64,000 bases of DNA from Blautia argi (GTDB taxonomy: Bacteria > Bacillota > Clostridia > Lachnospirales > Lachnospiraceae): assembly GCF_003287895.1 (NCBI RefSeq), contig NZ_CP030280.1, forward strand, positions 1,247,501 through 1,311,500, written 5' to 3'. Below are positions 29,452 through 39,700 of this stretch, in pieces. Made by a program: the position numbers and the translations under genes. Under the pieces are notes generated by a model. The model was not told the origin of the DNA. It saw only the letters and a program-made list of their open reading frames with translations, and ran no database searches. Within the stretch, counting starts at the first letter, position 1, and every line of letters starts with the position of its first letter.

Positions 29452-30447
29452 ATGGAAGAAGTTTTAAAAATTGAAAATCTCCATGTTTCCTTCGACAGCT
29501 ATGCAGGAGAGGTACATGCAGTTCGTGGTGTTACATTAGATGTAAAAGAGGGCGAGGTTCTTGCCATTGTAGGAGAATCCGGCTGCGGAAAGAGTGTTAC
29601 CGCTCAGACGATTATGAAGTTGAATCCCATGCCGCCTGCAAGAATTAAAGAAGGAAGCATCACTCTTTGCGGAAGAGATATTGTAGCTGCAAGCGAAAAG
29701 GAAATGCAGGATATCCGTGGACAGGAAGTCAGCATGATTTTCCAGGATCCTATGACCTGTATGAACCCTACCATGCGTGTGGGTAAACAGCTTACAGAAA
29801 CTCTGGTAAAGAAGAAAAAAATTAGCAGAGCAGAGGCTGAAAAGGAAGCTGTCCGCCTTTTGAAAATGGTTCAGATTCCAAATGCAGAACAGAGGGCAAA
29901 GCAGTATCCTCATGAGTTTTCCGGTGGTATGCGTCAGAGAGCCATGATTGCCATGGCTTTGGCCTGCAATCCAAAGCTTTTGATTGCCGACGAGCCGACT
30001 ACTGCCCTTGATGTAACTATTCAGGCACAGATTATTCAGCTTATGGGAAAAATCAAGGACGAAACAAAGACAGCTATTATCCTGATTACCCATGATCTGG
30101 GCGTAGTGGCAAATCTGGCGGATAAGGTAGCTGTTATGTATGCCGGCAAAGTTGTGGAAAAAGGTACTGCAAGAGATATTTTCTACAAACCGGGACACCC
30201 ATATACAAAGGCGCTCTTAAAGAGTCTGCCTACTATTGATACAAAGAAGGAAGAACAGCTTGTGTCTATTCCAGGTACTCCTCCGGATTTGTATGCTCCG
30301 CCTCAGGGCTGTGGTTTTGCCAGCAGATGTGAGCATTGTATGAAAATCTGTCAGGTAAATCAGCCGCCGGTATTTGAAGTGGGCGAAGGACATACAGCTT
30401 CCTGTTGGAGATTACACCCTGATTTCCCGGGAAAGAAGGAGGACTAG
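29452..30447 (+). CDS. oppD: Oligopeptide ABC transporter ATPase OppD
   Basis: A 331-residue ATPase with Walker [12 protein letters not shown], signature FSGGMRQR, Walker B LLIADEPTTALD and a C-terminal oligopeptide-transporter extension with the cysteine pattern CGFASRCEHCMKIC, which in several Opp/Dpp ATPases binds an iron-sulfur cluster. The start at 29452 follows GGAGGTAAG, with 7 nt separating it from oppC. It works as a heterodimer with OppF. Confidence 0.94.
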   Translation: MEEVLKIENLHVSFDSYAGEVHAVRGVTLDVKEGEVLAIVGESGCGKSVTAQTIMKLNPMPPARIKEGSITLCGRDIVAASEKEMQDIRGQEVSMIFQDPMTCMNPTMRVGKQLTETLVKKKKISRAEAEKEAVRLLKMVQIPNAEQRAKQYPHEFSGGMRQRAMIAMALACNPKLLIADEPTTALDVTIQAQIIQLMGKIKDETKTAIILITHDLGVVANLADKVAVMYAGKVVEKGTARDIFYKPGHPYTKALLKSLPTIDTKKEEQLVSIPGTPPDLYAPPQGCGFASRCEHCMKICQVNQPPVFEVGEGHTASCWRLHPDFPGKKED

Positions 30448-30451
30448 GCAG

Positions 30452-31405
30452 ATGGATAAACTGATTACTTTGGATCATGTGTCAAAACATTTCCATGTGG
30501 GAAAAAACCAGACACTGGTAGCAGTAAATGATGTAACATTAGATATATACAAAGGTGAAACATTAGGTGTGGTTGGAGAGTCCGGCTGTGGAAAGTCTAC
30601 ATTGGGACGTATGGTTATGGGTATTTACAATACCACCAAGGGAACTATGAAATATAACGGCAAGGTTGTGAGCTTAAAGCACACCAAAGACCGTTATGAA
30701 TATTCCAGAAAAGCACAGATTATTTTCCAGGATCCGTATGCATCTTTGAATCCCCGTATGACTGTGGGAAGCATTATTGCAGAGGGTATGGAAATTCATA
30801 ATATGTATGACAAGGAAAAACGTATGCAGCGTGTATACGAGCTTCTGGAAACAGTTGGATTGAACAAAGAGCATGCGAACCGTTTTCCTCATGAGTTTTC
30901 CGGCGGACAGCGTCAGCGTATCGGAATCGCCCGTGCTCTGGCAGTAGAACCGGAATTTATTGTGTGTGATGAGCCGATTTCTGCTCTTGATGTATCCATT
31001 CAGAGCCAGATTATCAATCTGTTAAAAGATTTGCAGGCAGAACATGGATTTACCTATATGTTCATTGCTCATGACTTAAATATTGTCAAATATATTTCAG
31101 ATCGTATTGCAGTTATGTATCTGGGAAATCTGGTTGAGTTGGCAGACAGTGATGAAATTTATGCACATACTCTGCACCCATACAGCCAGGCACTTCTGGC
31201 ATCTGTGCCGATTCCGGATCCGGATAAGGAAGCCCAGAAAGAAGCAAGTGTACTTTCAGGAGATGTGCCAAGCCCGATTAATCCAAAACCAGGCTGTCCG
31301 TTTGCAAATCGCTGCAAGCATGCAACAGAGCGATGCAAAACAGAATCTCCAAAGCTTAAAGAGGTTCGTCCGGGACATTTTGTTGCCTGTCATTTGCATA
31401 AATAA
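30452..31405 (+). CDS. oppF: Oligopeptide ABC transporter ATPase OppF
   Basis: A 317-residue ATPase with Walker [13 protein letters not shown], signature [10 protein letters not shown], Walker [13 protein letters not shown] and a C-terminal cysteine pattern ([14 protein letters not shown]) like that of OppD. The ATG at 30452 has AGGAGG upstream; the longer open frame only overlaps the end of oppD. It is the last gene of oppABCDF and is followed by a hairpin terminator. Confidence 0.94.
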   Translation: MDKLITLDHVSKHFHVGKNQTLVAVNDVTLDIYKGETLGVVGESGCGKSTLGRMVMGIYNTTKGTMKYNGKVVSLKHTKDRYEYSRKAQIIFQDPYASLNPRMTVGSIIAEGMEIHNMYDKEKRMQRVYELLETVGLNKEHANRFPHEFSGGQRQRIGIARALAVEPEFIVCDEPISALDVSIQSQIINLLKDLQAEHGFTYMFIAHDLNIVKYISDRIAVMYLGNLVELADSDEIYAHTLHPYSQALLASVPIPDPDKEAQKEASVLSGDVPSPINPKPGCPFANRCKHATERCKTESPKLKEVRPGHFVACHLHK

Positions 31406-31430
31406 TTTTATATAGGAAAACAAAAGATAA

Positions 31431-31500
31431 AAAAGACGGCAGAACTGTTTTGCGGGGAAGTCCTGTTTCCCTGAGAAAAGACAGCATTGCCGTCTTTTCC
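31431..31500 (+). terminator. Rho-independent terminator after oppF
   Basis: AAAAGACGGCA (31431-31441) pairs with TGCCGTCTTTT (31488-31498) around a loop that contains a smaller hairpin; the right arm ends in TTTT. Confidence 0.75.
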
Positions 31501-31521
31501 CTGCAATTTTTAAAGAAGCCC

Positions 31522-31550
31522 TTGACAAAAATGACAGGAGCGTATAAGAT
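31522..31550 (+). promoter_or_regulatory. Promoter of ssrA
   Basis: TTGACA at 31522-31527, 17-nt spacer, TAAGAT at 31545-31550. Transcription from about 31557 would leave an 80-90 nt 5' leader on pre-tmRNA, to be removed by processing. Confidence 0.65.
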
Positions 31551-31640
31551 AAAGAAAGTTTCCGGATTTCACTGTTTTAGTAAAACCCGGGAAACGTGAA
31601 ACTCGTTCGTTTGTGCACCATGCAGAACTTATGTGTATAA

Positions 31641-31987
31641 GGGCTTGTACTGGTTTCGACGGGGGTTTTGAAGTTGAGGAAGCCATCTGCAGACTCCGGG
31701 ACTGCATACCAACCTGGAAACTAAATATAAACGCAAACGATAACGTAGCGTTAGCTGCCTAATTGCAGCTTGTCAGCCTCAGGTCACCCGCTGCCTGAGA
31801 ATCTGGCATCGACCTTGCGGGGCACTTCGTTTTCAAAGCTTTGAGAAAATGGAAGATTTTATGAAGCTACTAAGTACAGAAGCCTGTTATTCGGCGTCTG
31901 TGTAAGGGAATGTCAAAAGAATAACTGTGATGGGAGATGCCGCAAGGGATAGACTTTCGGACAGGGGTTCGATTCCCCTCAGGTCCA
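31641..31987 (+). ncRNA. ssrA: Transfer-messenger RNA (tmRNA)
   Basis: The 5' end GGGCTTGTACTGGTTTCGAC and the 3' end with the T-arm GGTTCGATTCC and CAGGTCC are diagnostic. The 7-bp acceptor stem pairs 31641-31647 with 31980-31986; A31987 is the discriminator and the CCA end is not encoded. The tag frame at 31733-31762 encodes ANDNVALAA followed by TAA, so with the charged alanine the degradation tag ends in the usual ALAA. It rescues ribosomes stalled on broken mRNA together with SmpB. It has its own promoter and terminator. Confidence 0.97.
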
Positions 31988-31992
31988 TAGAG

Positions 31993-32043
31993 AAAGGAGT
32001 TCGTTCTAAGTGATTAGTGCGAATTCCTTTTTTACTTTATAGG
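31993..32043 (+). terminator. Rho-independent terminator after ssrA
   Basis: AAAGGAGTTCG (31993-32003) pairs with CGAATTCCTTT (32030-32040) with one G-U pair, followed by further T residues. Confidence 0.8.
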
Positions 32044-32063
32044 AAACTGATAAATTCACATTT

Positions 32064-32091
32064 TTGACAAATTTATTTGCTATATTAGATA
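32064..32091 (+). promoter_or_regulatory. Likely promoter of the two-component system
   Basis: TTGACA at 32064-32069, 16-nt spacer, TAGATA at 32086-32091, 23 nt before the response-regulator start. The -10 box is a modest match. Confidence 0.45.
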
Positions 32092-32114
32092 CACAACAAA
32101 AGGAGGAGAACAAA

Positions 32115-32795
32115 ATGGAAAAATGCAGAATACTGGTTGTAGATGATGAGAGCAGAATGAGAAAGCTGGTACGGGACTTCCTCGTAAAGCAGAATTTTGA
32201 GGTGCTGGAAGCACAGGACGGGGAAGAGGCTCTTGATATATTTTATGCAAACAGGGATATTTCCCTGTTGATTCTGGACGTTATGATGCCCAAGATGGAC
32301 GGCTGGGAAGTCTGCCGGGCCATTCGGAAGGATTCTAAGGTACCGATTATTATGCTGACAGCCAGAGGGGACGAGAGAGATGAGCTTTTGGGCTTTGAGC
32401 TGGGAGTGGACGAATATATTTCCAAGCCTTTCAGTCCCAAAATTCTGGTTGCCAGAGTGGAGGCAATTTTACGGCGTACCAGTTCCATTGGCGTAGATGA
32501 GCTTTTAAGCGCCGGAGGAATTGAAATCAACAAAACCGCCCATATTGCTACTATTGATGGGGAACTCATGGAACTGAGCTATAAGGAGTTTGAGCTGCTC
32601 AGCTATTTTCTGGAAAATCAGGGCATTGCCCTTTCCAGAGAAAAGATTCTCAATTCGGTTTGGAATTATGATTATTTTGGGGACGCCAGAACCATTGACA
32701 CCCATGTGAAAAAGCTGAGGAGCAAAATGGGAAAAAAGGGAGAGTATATTAAAACTATCTGGGGTATGGGATATAAATTTGAGGTGTCTGAATGA
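32115..32795 (+). CDS. OmpR/PhoB-family response regulator
   Basis: A 226-residue DNA-binding regulator. The receiver domain (about 1-120) has the acidic pair in VVDDE, the phospho-acceptor Asp55 in LLILDVMMP, and the conserved Thr and Lys in MLTARGDE and YISKPF. The C-terminal winged helix (about 130-224) reads YKEFELLSYFLENQG to TIDTHVKKLRSKMG. The ATG at 32115 follows AGGAGGAGAACAAA; the longer frame from 32064 has no ribosome site. Its last codons overlap the kinase gene by 4 nt. The stimulus and target genes cannot be inferred; the following ung and spoVB-like genes may be cotranscribed. Confidence 0.93.
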   Translation: MEKCRILVVDDESRMRKLVRDFLVKQNFEVLEAQDGEEALDIFYANRDISLLILDVMMPKMDGWEVCRAIRKDSKVPIIMLTARGDERDELLGFELGVDEYISKPFSPKILVARVEAILRRTSSIGVDELLSAGGIEINKTAHIATIDGELMELSYKEFELLSYFLENQGIALSREKILNSVWNYDYFGDARTIDTHVKKLRSKMGKKGEYIKTIWGMGYKFEVSE

Positions 32796-34279
32796 AAAAA
32801 TCAATTAAAATCAGACTGGCAGTGACTTATATTGGGATTATGTGTATTTCTCTGGCTGCCATGCTGGCAATGAATTCCCTGTTTCTGGAAAAATATTATG
32901 TGGAAAGAAAGAAAGAAAGTTTGAAAAAAGTATATGAGGCATTAAATAATGTAGACGGATATCAATACAGTGCCTTGAATGAAGACAGTGGCTTTAAGAA
33001 ATATCTGGCAGAGAAAAATTTCCTCTTGATTGTAGTAGACCCCTTTGGAAACCGTTACAGTACCACAAAGGACGAAGGAGAAATGCTGGCATATATGCAG
33101 TTTGAAGCTCAGTTCTCCAGAGGACAGCGGGAGATTATGGAGGAAAAAGACAATTATGTAGTGACAAAAATCACAGGTGATGCCAACACCATGGACGTGG
33201 TGTGCATGTATGGAACGCTGGATGACAGAAGTAGCTTTATGGTTCGTACGCCTATTCAGAGTATTCGGGACAGCGCACAGATTTCCAATCTTTTTTATCT
33301 TTATATCGGACTTGCCACAATTTTGATAAGTTCAATTCTTATCTGGATTATGTCCCGACGTATTACAAAGCCGTTACAGACTCTCAGCAATATTTCCAGG
33401 GAAATGGCAGATTTAAATTTTGATGTAAAATATGAAAGTGCGGGACAGGACGAAATCAGCGTTTTAGGGAATAATCTGAATAAACTTTCTGAGGATTTGG
33501 AAAAGACCATTTCAGAATTAAAGACAGCTAACAATGAGCTGCAGCAGGATATTGCCAAAAAAGAGGAAATTGATGAAATGCGTAAGGAATTTCTGGCAAA
33601 TGTGTCTCATGAACTGAAGACCCCGATTGCATTGATTCAGGGATATGCAGAAGGGCTGCAGGAATGCATTAATGACGATGCCCAGAGCCGGGAGTTTTAC
33701 TGTGACGTTATTATAGACGAGGCGGGAAAAATGAACAACATGGTGAAAAAGCTACTGACTTTAAACCAATTGGAATTCGGCAATGATACCATAACCATGG
33801 AACGCTTTGATTTGACAGAGCTGGTCAGAGGCGTGGTGCAGTCTGTGCAGCTTCTGGCAGACCAGAAGGAGGCAAAGCTTCATTTTGCTCTCACAGAACC
33901 AGTTTATGTATGGGGAGATGAGTTTAAAATTGAGGAAGTGGTGACCAATTATGTGTCCAATGCCTTAAATCATGTGGATTATGAAAAAAAAATTGAAATT
34001 AAGACAGAAATCCGTAATGATGTGGTAAGAATTTCGGTCTTTAATACAGGAGATACTATACCAGAGGCTGATTTGGATAAAGTGTGGGTGAAGTTTTACA
34101 AGGTGGACAAGGCCAGAACCAGAGAATATGGCGGCAGTGGCATTGGTCTTTCCATTGTCAAGGCGATTATGGACAGCATGCATCAGAAATGTGGAGTGAA
34201 AAACTACAGCAATGGTGTGGAGTTCTGGTTTGAGCTTTCCCTGGCAGAGGGGAAGAAAACAGAATGTCAGAAAATGTAA
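32792..34279 (+). CDS. Membrane sensor histidine kinase
   Basis: A 495-residue kinase partnered with the preceding regulator (4-nt ATGA overlap). A membrane segment near residues 8-28, an extracytoplasmic domain of about 140 residues and a second segment near 170-190 are followed by a HAMP linker (RRITKPLQTLSNIS), a short coiled coil, the HisKA domain with phospho-acceptor His273 in NVSHELKTPIALIQGYAEGL, and an ATPase domain with the N box NYVSNALNH and glycine-rich GGSGIGLSIVK. The sensor domain is not one I recognise, so the ligand is unknown. Confidence 0.92.
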   Translation: MKKSIKIRLAVTYIGIMCISLAAMLAMNSLFLEKYYVERKKESLKKVYEALNNVDGYQYSALNEDSGFKKYLAEKNFLLIVVDPFGNRYSTTKDEGEMLAYMQFEAQFSRGQREIMEEKDNYVVTKITGDANTMDVVCMYGTLDDRSSFMVRTPIQSIRDSAQISNLFYLYIGLATILISSILIWIMSRRITKPLQTLSNISREMADLNFDVKYESAGQDEISVLGNNLNKLSEDLEKTISELKTANNELQQDIAKKEEIDEMRKEFLANVSHELKTPIALIQGYAEGLQECINDDAQSREFYCDVIIDEAGKMNNMVKKLLTLNQLEFGNDTITMERFDLTELVRGVVQSVQLLADQKEAKLHFALTEPVYVWGDEFKIEEVVTNYVSNALNHVDYEKKIEIKTEIRNDVVRISVFNTGDTIPEADLDKVWVKFYKVDKARTREYGGSGIGLSIVKAIMDSMHQKCGVKNYSNGVEFWFELSLAEGKKTECQKM

Positions 34280-34359
34280 AAATTGCTGACATAGATTTGC
34301 ATTTTAAAAAGTATTCTGATAAACTAAAAAGATGTAGAAAAAACAAAGGAGGAATACAG

Positions 34360-35052
34360 ATGCCGCCTTTACAGGGACAATGGCTTGAGGCTTTAAAGCC
34401 GGAATTTAAGAAAGCCTATTATAAAGAATTATTTGACAAAGTAGGGCAGGAGTATAAGACAAGAAAAATTTTTCCTGCACCAGATGATATTTTCAATGCC
34501 TTTCATTTTACACCGCTGGACCAGGTGAAAGTTGTGATTTTAGGACAGGATCCTTATCACAACGACGGACAGGCACACGGTCTTTGCTTTTCCGTAAAGC
34601 CGGAGGTGGATATCCCCCCCTCTCTGGTAAATATTTATCAGGAGCTTCATGAGGACTGTGGGTGTTTTATTCCGGACAATGGATATCTGGAAAAATGGGC
34701 GCGCCAGGGTGTGCTGCTTTTAAATACGGTTCTTACGGTTCGCGCCCACCAGGCAAATTCGCATAGAGGGATTGGCTGGGAGGAGTTTACAGATGCTGCT
34801 ATTCGGGTGTTGAATGAGCAGGACAGACCTATTGTTTTTCTTTTGTGGGGACGTCCGGCACAGATGAAGCGCAGTATGCTCACAAATCCGGCACACCTGA
34901 TTTTGGAAGCGCCGCACCCCAGTCCTTTGTCAGCCTACAGAGGCTTTTTCGGGTGCAGACATTTCAGCAAAACCAATGAATTTTTAGTCAGCAAAGGCTT
35001 AGAACCCATTGACTGGCAAATAGAAAACAGGCAGGGGACAGAGAACAGATGA
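34360..35052 (+). CDS. ung: Uracil-DNA glycosylase, family 1
   Basis: A 230-residue DNA-repair enzyme that removes uracil from DNA. The water-activating loop is GQDPYHNDGQAHG with Asp64, and the DNA-intercalation and catalytic-histidine loop is HPSPLSAYRGF. The ATG at 34360 follows AAAGGAGGAATACAG; the open frame extends upstream to 34264, overlapping the kinase gene, but that start has no ribosome site. It overlaps the next gene by 4 nt. Confidence 0.95.
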   Translation: MPPLQGQWLEALKPEFKKAYYKELFDKVGQEYKTRKIFPAPDDIFNAFHFTPLDQVKVVILGQDPYHNDGQAHGLCFSVKPEVDIPPSLVNIYQELHEDCGCFIPDNGYLEKWARQGVLLLNTVLTVRAHQANSHRGIGWEEFTDAAIRVLNEQDRPIVFLLWGRPAQMKRSMLTNPAHLILEAPHPSPLSAYRGFFGCRHFSKTNEFLVSKGLEPIDWQIENRQGTENR

Positions 35053-36676
35053 GCAAAAAGAATGATAATACTTTAGTAAAAAATGCTTCCTTTCTGATGA
35101 TTGCAGCCCTGATTTCCAAGATTATCGGACTGATTTACAAAAGTCCTCTTTCCAATACCATGGGAAAGGAGAGCTTTGGCTGCTTTCAGTTTGCACAGAA
35201 TGTATATTTTATTTTATTGATGATAGCTTCTTTCAGCATTCCCCAGGCAGTGTCCAAGATTATGGCAGAGCGTTTGGCATTTAAAAGATATCGAGATGCC
35301 CAGAGAATTTTTAAAGGCGCTCTTTTGTATGCAGTCGTAGTAGGAGGGGCGATTTCAATTTTCTGTGTTGCAGGTGCGCCGATTCTGGTGCCGGAGCGTA
35401 TGTCAAATGCAAGGCTTGCTCTGCAGTTTCTGGCGCCTACCATTTTTCTTTCAGGAATTTTGGGTGTGTTCAGAGGATATTTTCAGGCATATCGAAACAT
35501 GTTGCCAACCTCTATTTCCCAGATTGTAGAGCAGATAGCTGTTGCGGTGGTAGCGCTCGTTATGGCCAATTTTATGGTACATCACTTTGCTGATGCGCCG
35601 GAAGATACACTGCGCAGTTGGAGTGCGGCAGGAGCTACGATTGGTACCGGAGCAGGTGTGTTTACCGCTCTTTTATTTATGGTGTTTGTCTATCAGGTGA
35701 ACCGGAAGCGGATTCAGAAGAAGATTGCCAGGGATAAAGTGTCTGTAAACGAAAGTTACCGCCATGTAATGAAAATTATTATTTTGATTGTAGCGCCTAT
35801 TCTGCTCAGCGCATTTTTATACAATGTAAATGGGTATATCAACAGTATGATTTACACCACAGTTTCCGGAGTAAAGGGAATAAAAAATAGTGTGGTGGAA
35901 GGGCTTTATGCAGAATGTGGTTTTTTCCTCACCATTATCAATATCCCTCTGACTCTTTCCAGTACAGCGCCTACATCCATGATGCCGGAGGTATCCGGAG
36001 CCTATGCAATGGGAAATATTGCTGTGGGTAAAGGAGAAAATTAACAAGGCAACCTGGCTCAGTATGTTTATTTCCATTCCCTGTAGTGTGGGACTTTTTG
36101 CTCTGGCAGGTCCGATTACAAGGTTGCTGTTTTCCACAACAGACGGAACCGCAGGGTATTTGATGATGTTGGGTGTTATTACTGTAATTATGAATGGTAT
36201 GTCCAACATTTCCAATGGCGTGCTGCAGAGTATTGGAAAGGCAAACTTGCCCATGCTTCACGCAGCCATTGCACTGATAGTTGATATTATCACTGTGACG
36301 GTGCTGATGTTTGCAACCGATTTCGGTATCTACAATGTGGTAATCGCTATGATTGTCTATGCCCTGGTTATGTGTGTGCTGAATCATCGTGCCATGAAGC
36401 GGGAATTGGGGTATAAAAATCCCTGGAGAGATGCATATTTGCCGCCGCTTCTGGCTTCTATTCCTATGGGAATGGTGGCATTTATAGTGTACCGGATGCT
36501 GTACGCAGTGCTGAAGTCCAATTTCCTTGCGTTGATTCCAGCCATTGTATTGGCAGCAGGGGTGTAATTTTATGGTATATCTTATAGCGGCAAAGCCAAA
36601 AGCGCAGACTTTGGCAGGCTTACCGGGAGGAAGTCATCTGGTAAAGGTCAGCCGAAAGCTGCATTTGATGAAATAG
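35049..36676 (+). CDS. SpoVB/MurJ-like polysaccharide flippase, MATE-type fold (frameshifted twice as given)
   Basis: Joined, this gives about 540 residues with roughly 14 hydrophobic segments. The N-terminus (NASFLMIAALISKIIGLIYK) and internal PEVSGAYAMGN resemble the SpoVB/PST group of lipid-linked polysaccharide flippases. The frame breaks at 36026-36028, where one G seems extra (GNIAV then VKEKINKATW), and at about 36566, where one A seems extra (AAGVY then FMVYLIAAKPKA); the final segment ends ARKLHLM-like as VSRKLHLMK at 36676. It is probably a cell-envelope precursor exporter; a sporulation role is only one possibility. The start overlaps ung. It converges on the activase gene across a 22-bp hairpin. 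Confidence 0.8.
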
Positions 36677-36683
36677 AAGAAAG

Positions 36684-36740
36684 AAAAAGCTGCTGGGGCA
36701 TGAAATGATGTATGTTTCATGTCCCAGCAGCTTTTTGTAT
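36684..36740. terminator. Bidirectional terminator between convergent genes
   Basis: A 22-bp stem (36684-36705 with 36715-36736, one G-U pair) has an A run on the left and a T run on the right, so it can end transcription from both sides. Confidence 0.88.
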
Positions 36741-36764
36741 ATAATAGGAAGCTTTGTTTTATAT

Positions 36765-39700
36765 TTACGAAAGTTTTTTAAACGCAGTAGAAAGCATAAG
36801 CTTAATACGGTTTAACTGGTTGACTTCGCTGGCGCCGGGGTCATAGTCCACTGCTACAATATTGGCATCCGGATAATCCTTACGAATGGCCTTGATGACA
36901 CCTTTTCCTACAATGTGGTTTGGCAAACAGCCGAAGGGCTGAATGCATACAATGTTCGGAACATTCCCGTGAATCAGTTCCATCATTTCTCCGGTTAAAA
37001 ACCAGCCCTCACCTGTCTGGTTTCCAAGGGAAACAATAGGTTCTGCCATTTTTGCCAAATCTTCAATTTTGGCAGAAGGGGTAAAGTGCCGGCTCTTTTC
37101 AAATTCCCTATTGGCAGCGCTGCGGATAAACTCAATGGCGGAAATCCCCAGGTTTCCTTTTTTGGCCAGGGACTTTTTAAAGCCCAGGTAGTCGGATTTG
37201 AAATTCAGGTTGTAAAAGCAGTAGCACATAAAGTCAATCAAATCCGGGCATACCGGTTCAGCACCCTCTGCCTCCAGAAGTTCTGCCAGATGATTGTTGG
37301 CAGCAGGCAGGAATTTCACCAGAATTTCTCCTACAATTCCAACACGCGGCTTCTTTTCATCGGTAATAGGCAGAGCGTCAAACTCCTGAATCATTTCCCG
37401 GCAGATGCGGTTAAAGGAAGCGAACCCGGTGTGTCTGCCTGTCAGGAAGGAAATGCAGCGTTTTTCCCATTTGCGGTGCAGAGCATTGGCAGAGCCTTTC
37501 ACAACCTCATAGGGACGCATACGGTAAATACATTTCATCAGGATATCCCCGAATACCGCGCCATATGCCAGGCGTGTGGCAAGTTTTGGTGTAATCTTAA
37601 AGCCCGGATTACTCTCCAGACCGCTCAGGTTAATGGAGATAACCGGAATATAGGACATATCTGCCTTGGCAAGCGCCCGGCGGATAAAGCCGATATAATT
37701 AGAAGCCCGGCAGCCGCCGCCTGTCTGTGACATAATGATTGCCACCTTATGTAAGTCGTATTTTCCGGATAAAAGCGCCTGCATAATCTGTCCTACCACC
37801 ATAAGAGAAGGGTAGCAGGCATCGTTATTTACATATTTCAGCCCTACGTCCACGGCTTCTTTGTTGTCATTTGGCAGCACTTCCAGATTGTATCCGCTGG
37901 CGCCAAAGGCTGCCTGAAGAATGTTAAAATGAATCGGAGAGAGCTGTGGACATAAAATTGTGTAATTTTTCCGCATTTCCTCTGTAAAGACAACTCTCTG
38001 TATAGAGGAAGGAACAATGTTTCTCTGTATGTTCTGCTGTTCCTTTACCTTAATTGCAGCAATGAGAGAGCGTACACGGATACGGGCAGCCCCCAGGTTG
38101 TTTACTTCGTCGATTTTCAGACAAGTATAGATTTTTCCGCTGTGGGAAAGAATTTCATTTACCTGGTCTGTGGTTACCGCGTCCAGACCGCAGCCAAAGG
38201 AATTTAGTTGAATCAGATCCAGATTCTCCTGTTTTTTTACAAAGTTGGCAGCAGCATAAAGCCGTGTATGATAAGTCCACTGGTCATTTACCCGGAGAGG
38301 CCGCTCAATAGGCGCCAGATGGGAAACAGAATCCTCTGTCAGTACCGCAAGTCCGTAGGAAGTAATCAAATCCGGGATACCGTGGTGGATTTCCGGGTCA
38401 ATGTGATAAGGCCGACCTGCCAGGACAATTCCACGGCGTCCGGTGTTTTCCAGATACGCCAGAGTTTCCTCTCCTTTTCGTTTGATATCTTCCCGGCATG
38501 CGTTCAGCTCTTCCCAGGCAAGGTGAGCTGCTTTCTGCACTTCTGCGGAAGGAATGTCCGGGAATTCTTGCACCAGTCTTTCGGTTACAATTTCCTCACT
38601 GGTAAGAGATAGGAAAGGATTGTGAAACCGGACAGACGGGTCTTTTAGCTCATCTACATTGTTTTTAATATTCTCTGCATAAGAGGTTACAATCGGGCAG
38701 TTGAAATGGTTTACGGAATCCGGGAACTCCTGTCTTTCATAAGGAATACAGGGATAAAAAATGTATTTCACGCCCTGCTTTAACAGCCAGGAAACGTGTC
38801 CGTGAGCCAGCTTTGCAGGATAACATTCGGATTCGCTGGGAATGGACTCAATGCCCAGTTCATAAATCTTTCTGGTAGAGGTGGGGGACAGGACAACCTG
38901 ATACCCTAAATTGGTAAAAAAGGTATACCAGAAAGGATAGTTTTCAAACATGTTCAGGACACGGGGGATTCCCACCTGTCCTCTGGGAGCTTTGTCAGGG
39001 GTAAGGGGCACATAGGAAAACAGCTTTTTATACTTGTATTCGTATAAATTGGGGATATGGTCCTTGTTTTTCTCCTTTCCAATGCCCCTTTCGCAGCGAT
39101 TGCCGGAAATATACTGGCGTCCGCCGGAAAATTTATTAATGGTCAGACGGCAGTTGTTGGTACAGCCCTTACAGTTTGCCATAGTGGTTTTGTATTCCAG
39201 GGTATTGATTTTCTCAATGGGCAGCATGGTAGAGGTTTTATCCTTATCATACCGTTCCCTTGCAATCAAGGCAGCGCCGAAAGCCCCCATAATGCCGGCA
39301 ATATCCGGACGGATTGCTTCACAGTCTGCAATTTTTTCAAAGCTGCGCAAAACCGCGTCATTGTAAAAGGTACCACCCTGTACCACAATGTGTTTTCCAA
39401 GTTCAGAGGCGTCAGAAACCTTAATAACCTTGTAAAGGGCGTTTTTAATAACAGAGTAAGCCAGTCCGGCGGAAATGTCTGCCACAGAAGCGCCTTCCTT
39501 TTGCGCCTGTTTTACCTTGGAGTTCATAAACACGGTACAGCGGGTGCCAAGGTCAATAGGGTGTTCGGCAAACAGCGCGGCTTTTGCAAAGTCCTGCACA
39601 CTGTAATTTAAGGATTTTGCAAAAGTTTCAATAAAGGATCCGCAGCCGGAAGAGCAGGCTTCATTTAACTGTACGCTGTCCACGGTCTGGTCTTTGATTT

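Noticed and set aside
37086..37730. Plus-strand open frame of 214 codons inside the activase gene
   Set aside because: Antisense to conserved coding sequence, without a ribosome site or recognisable domain.
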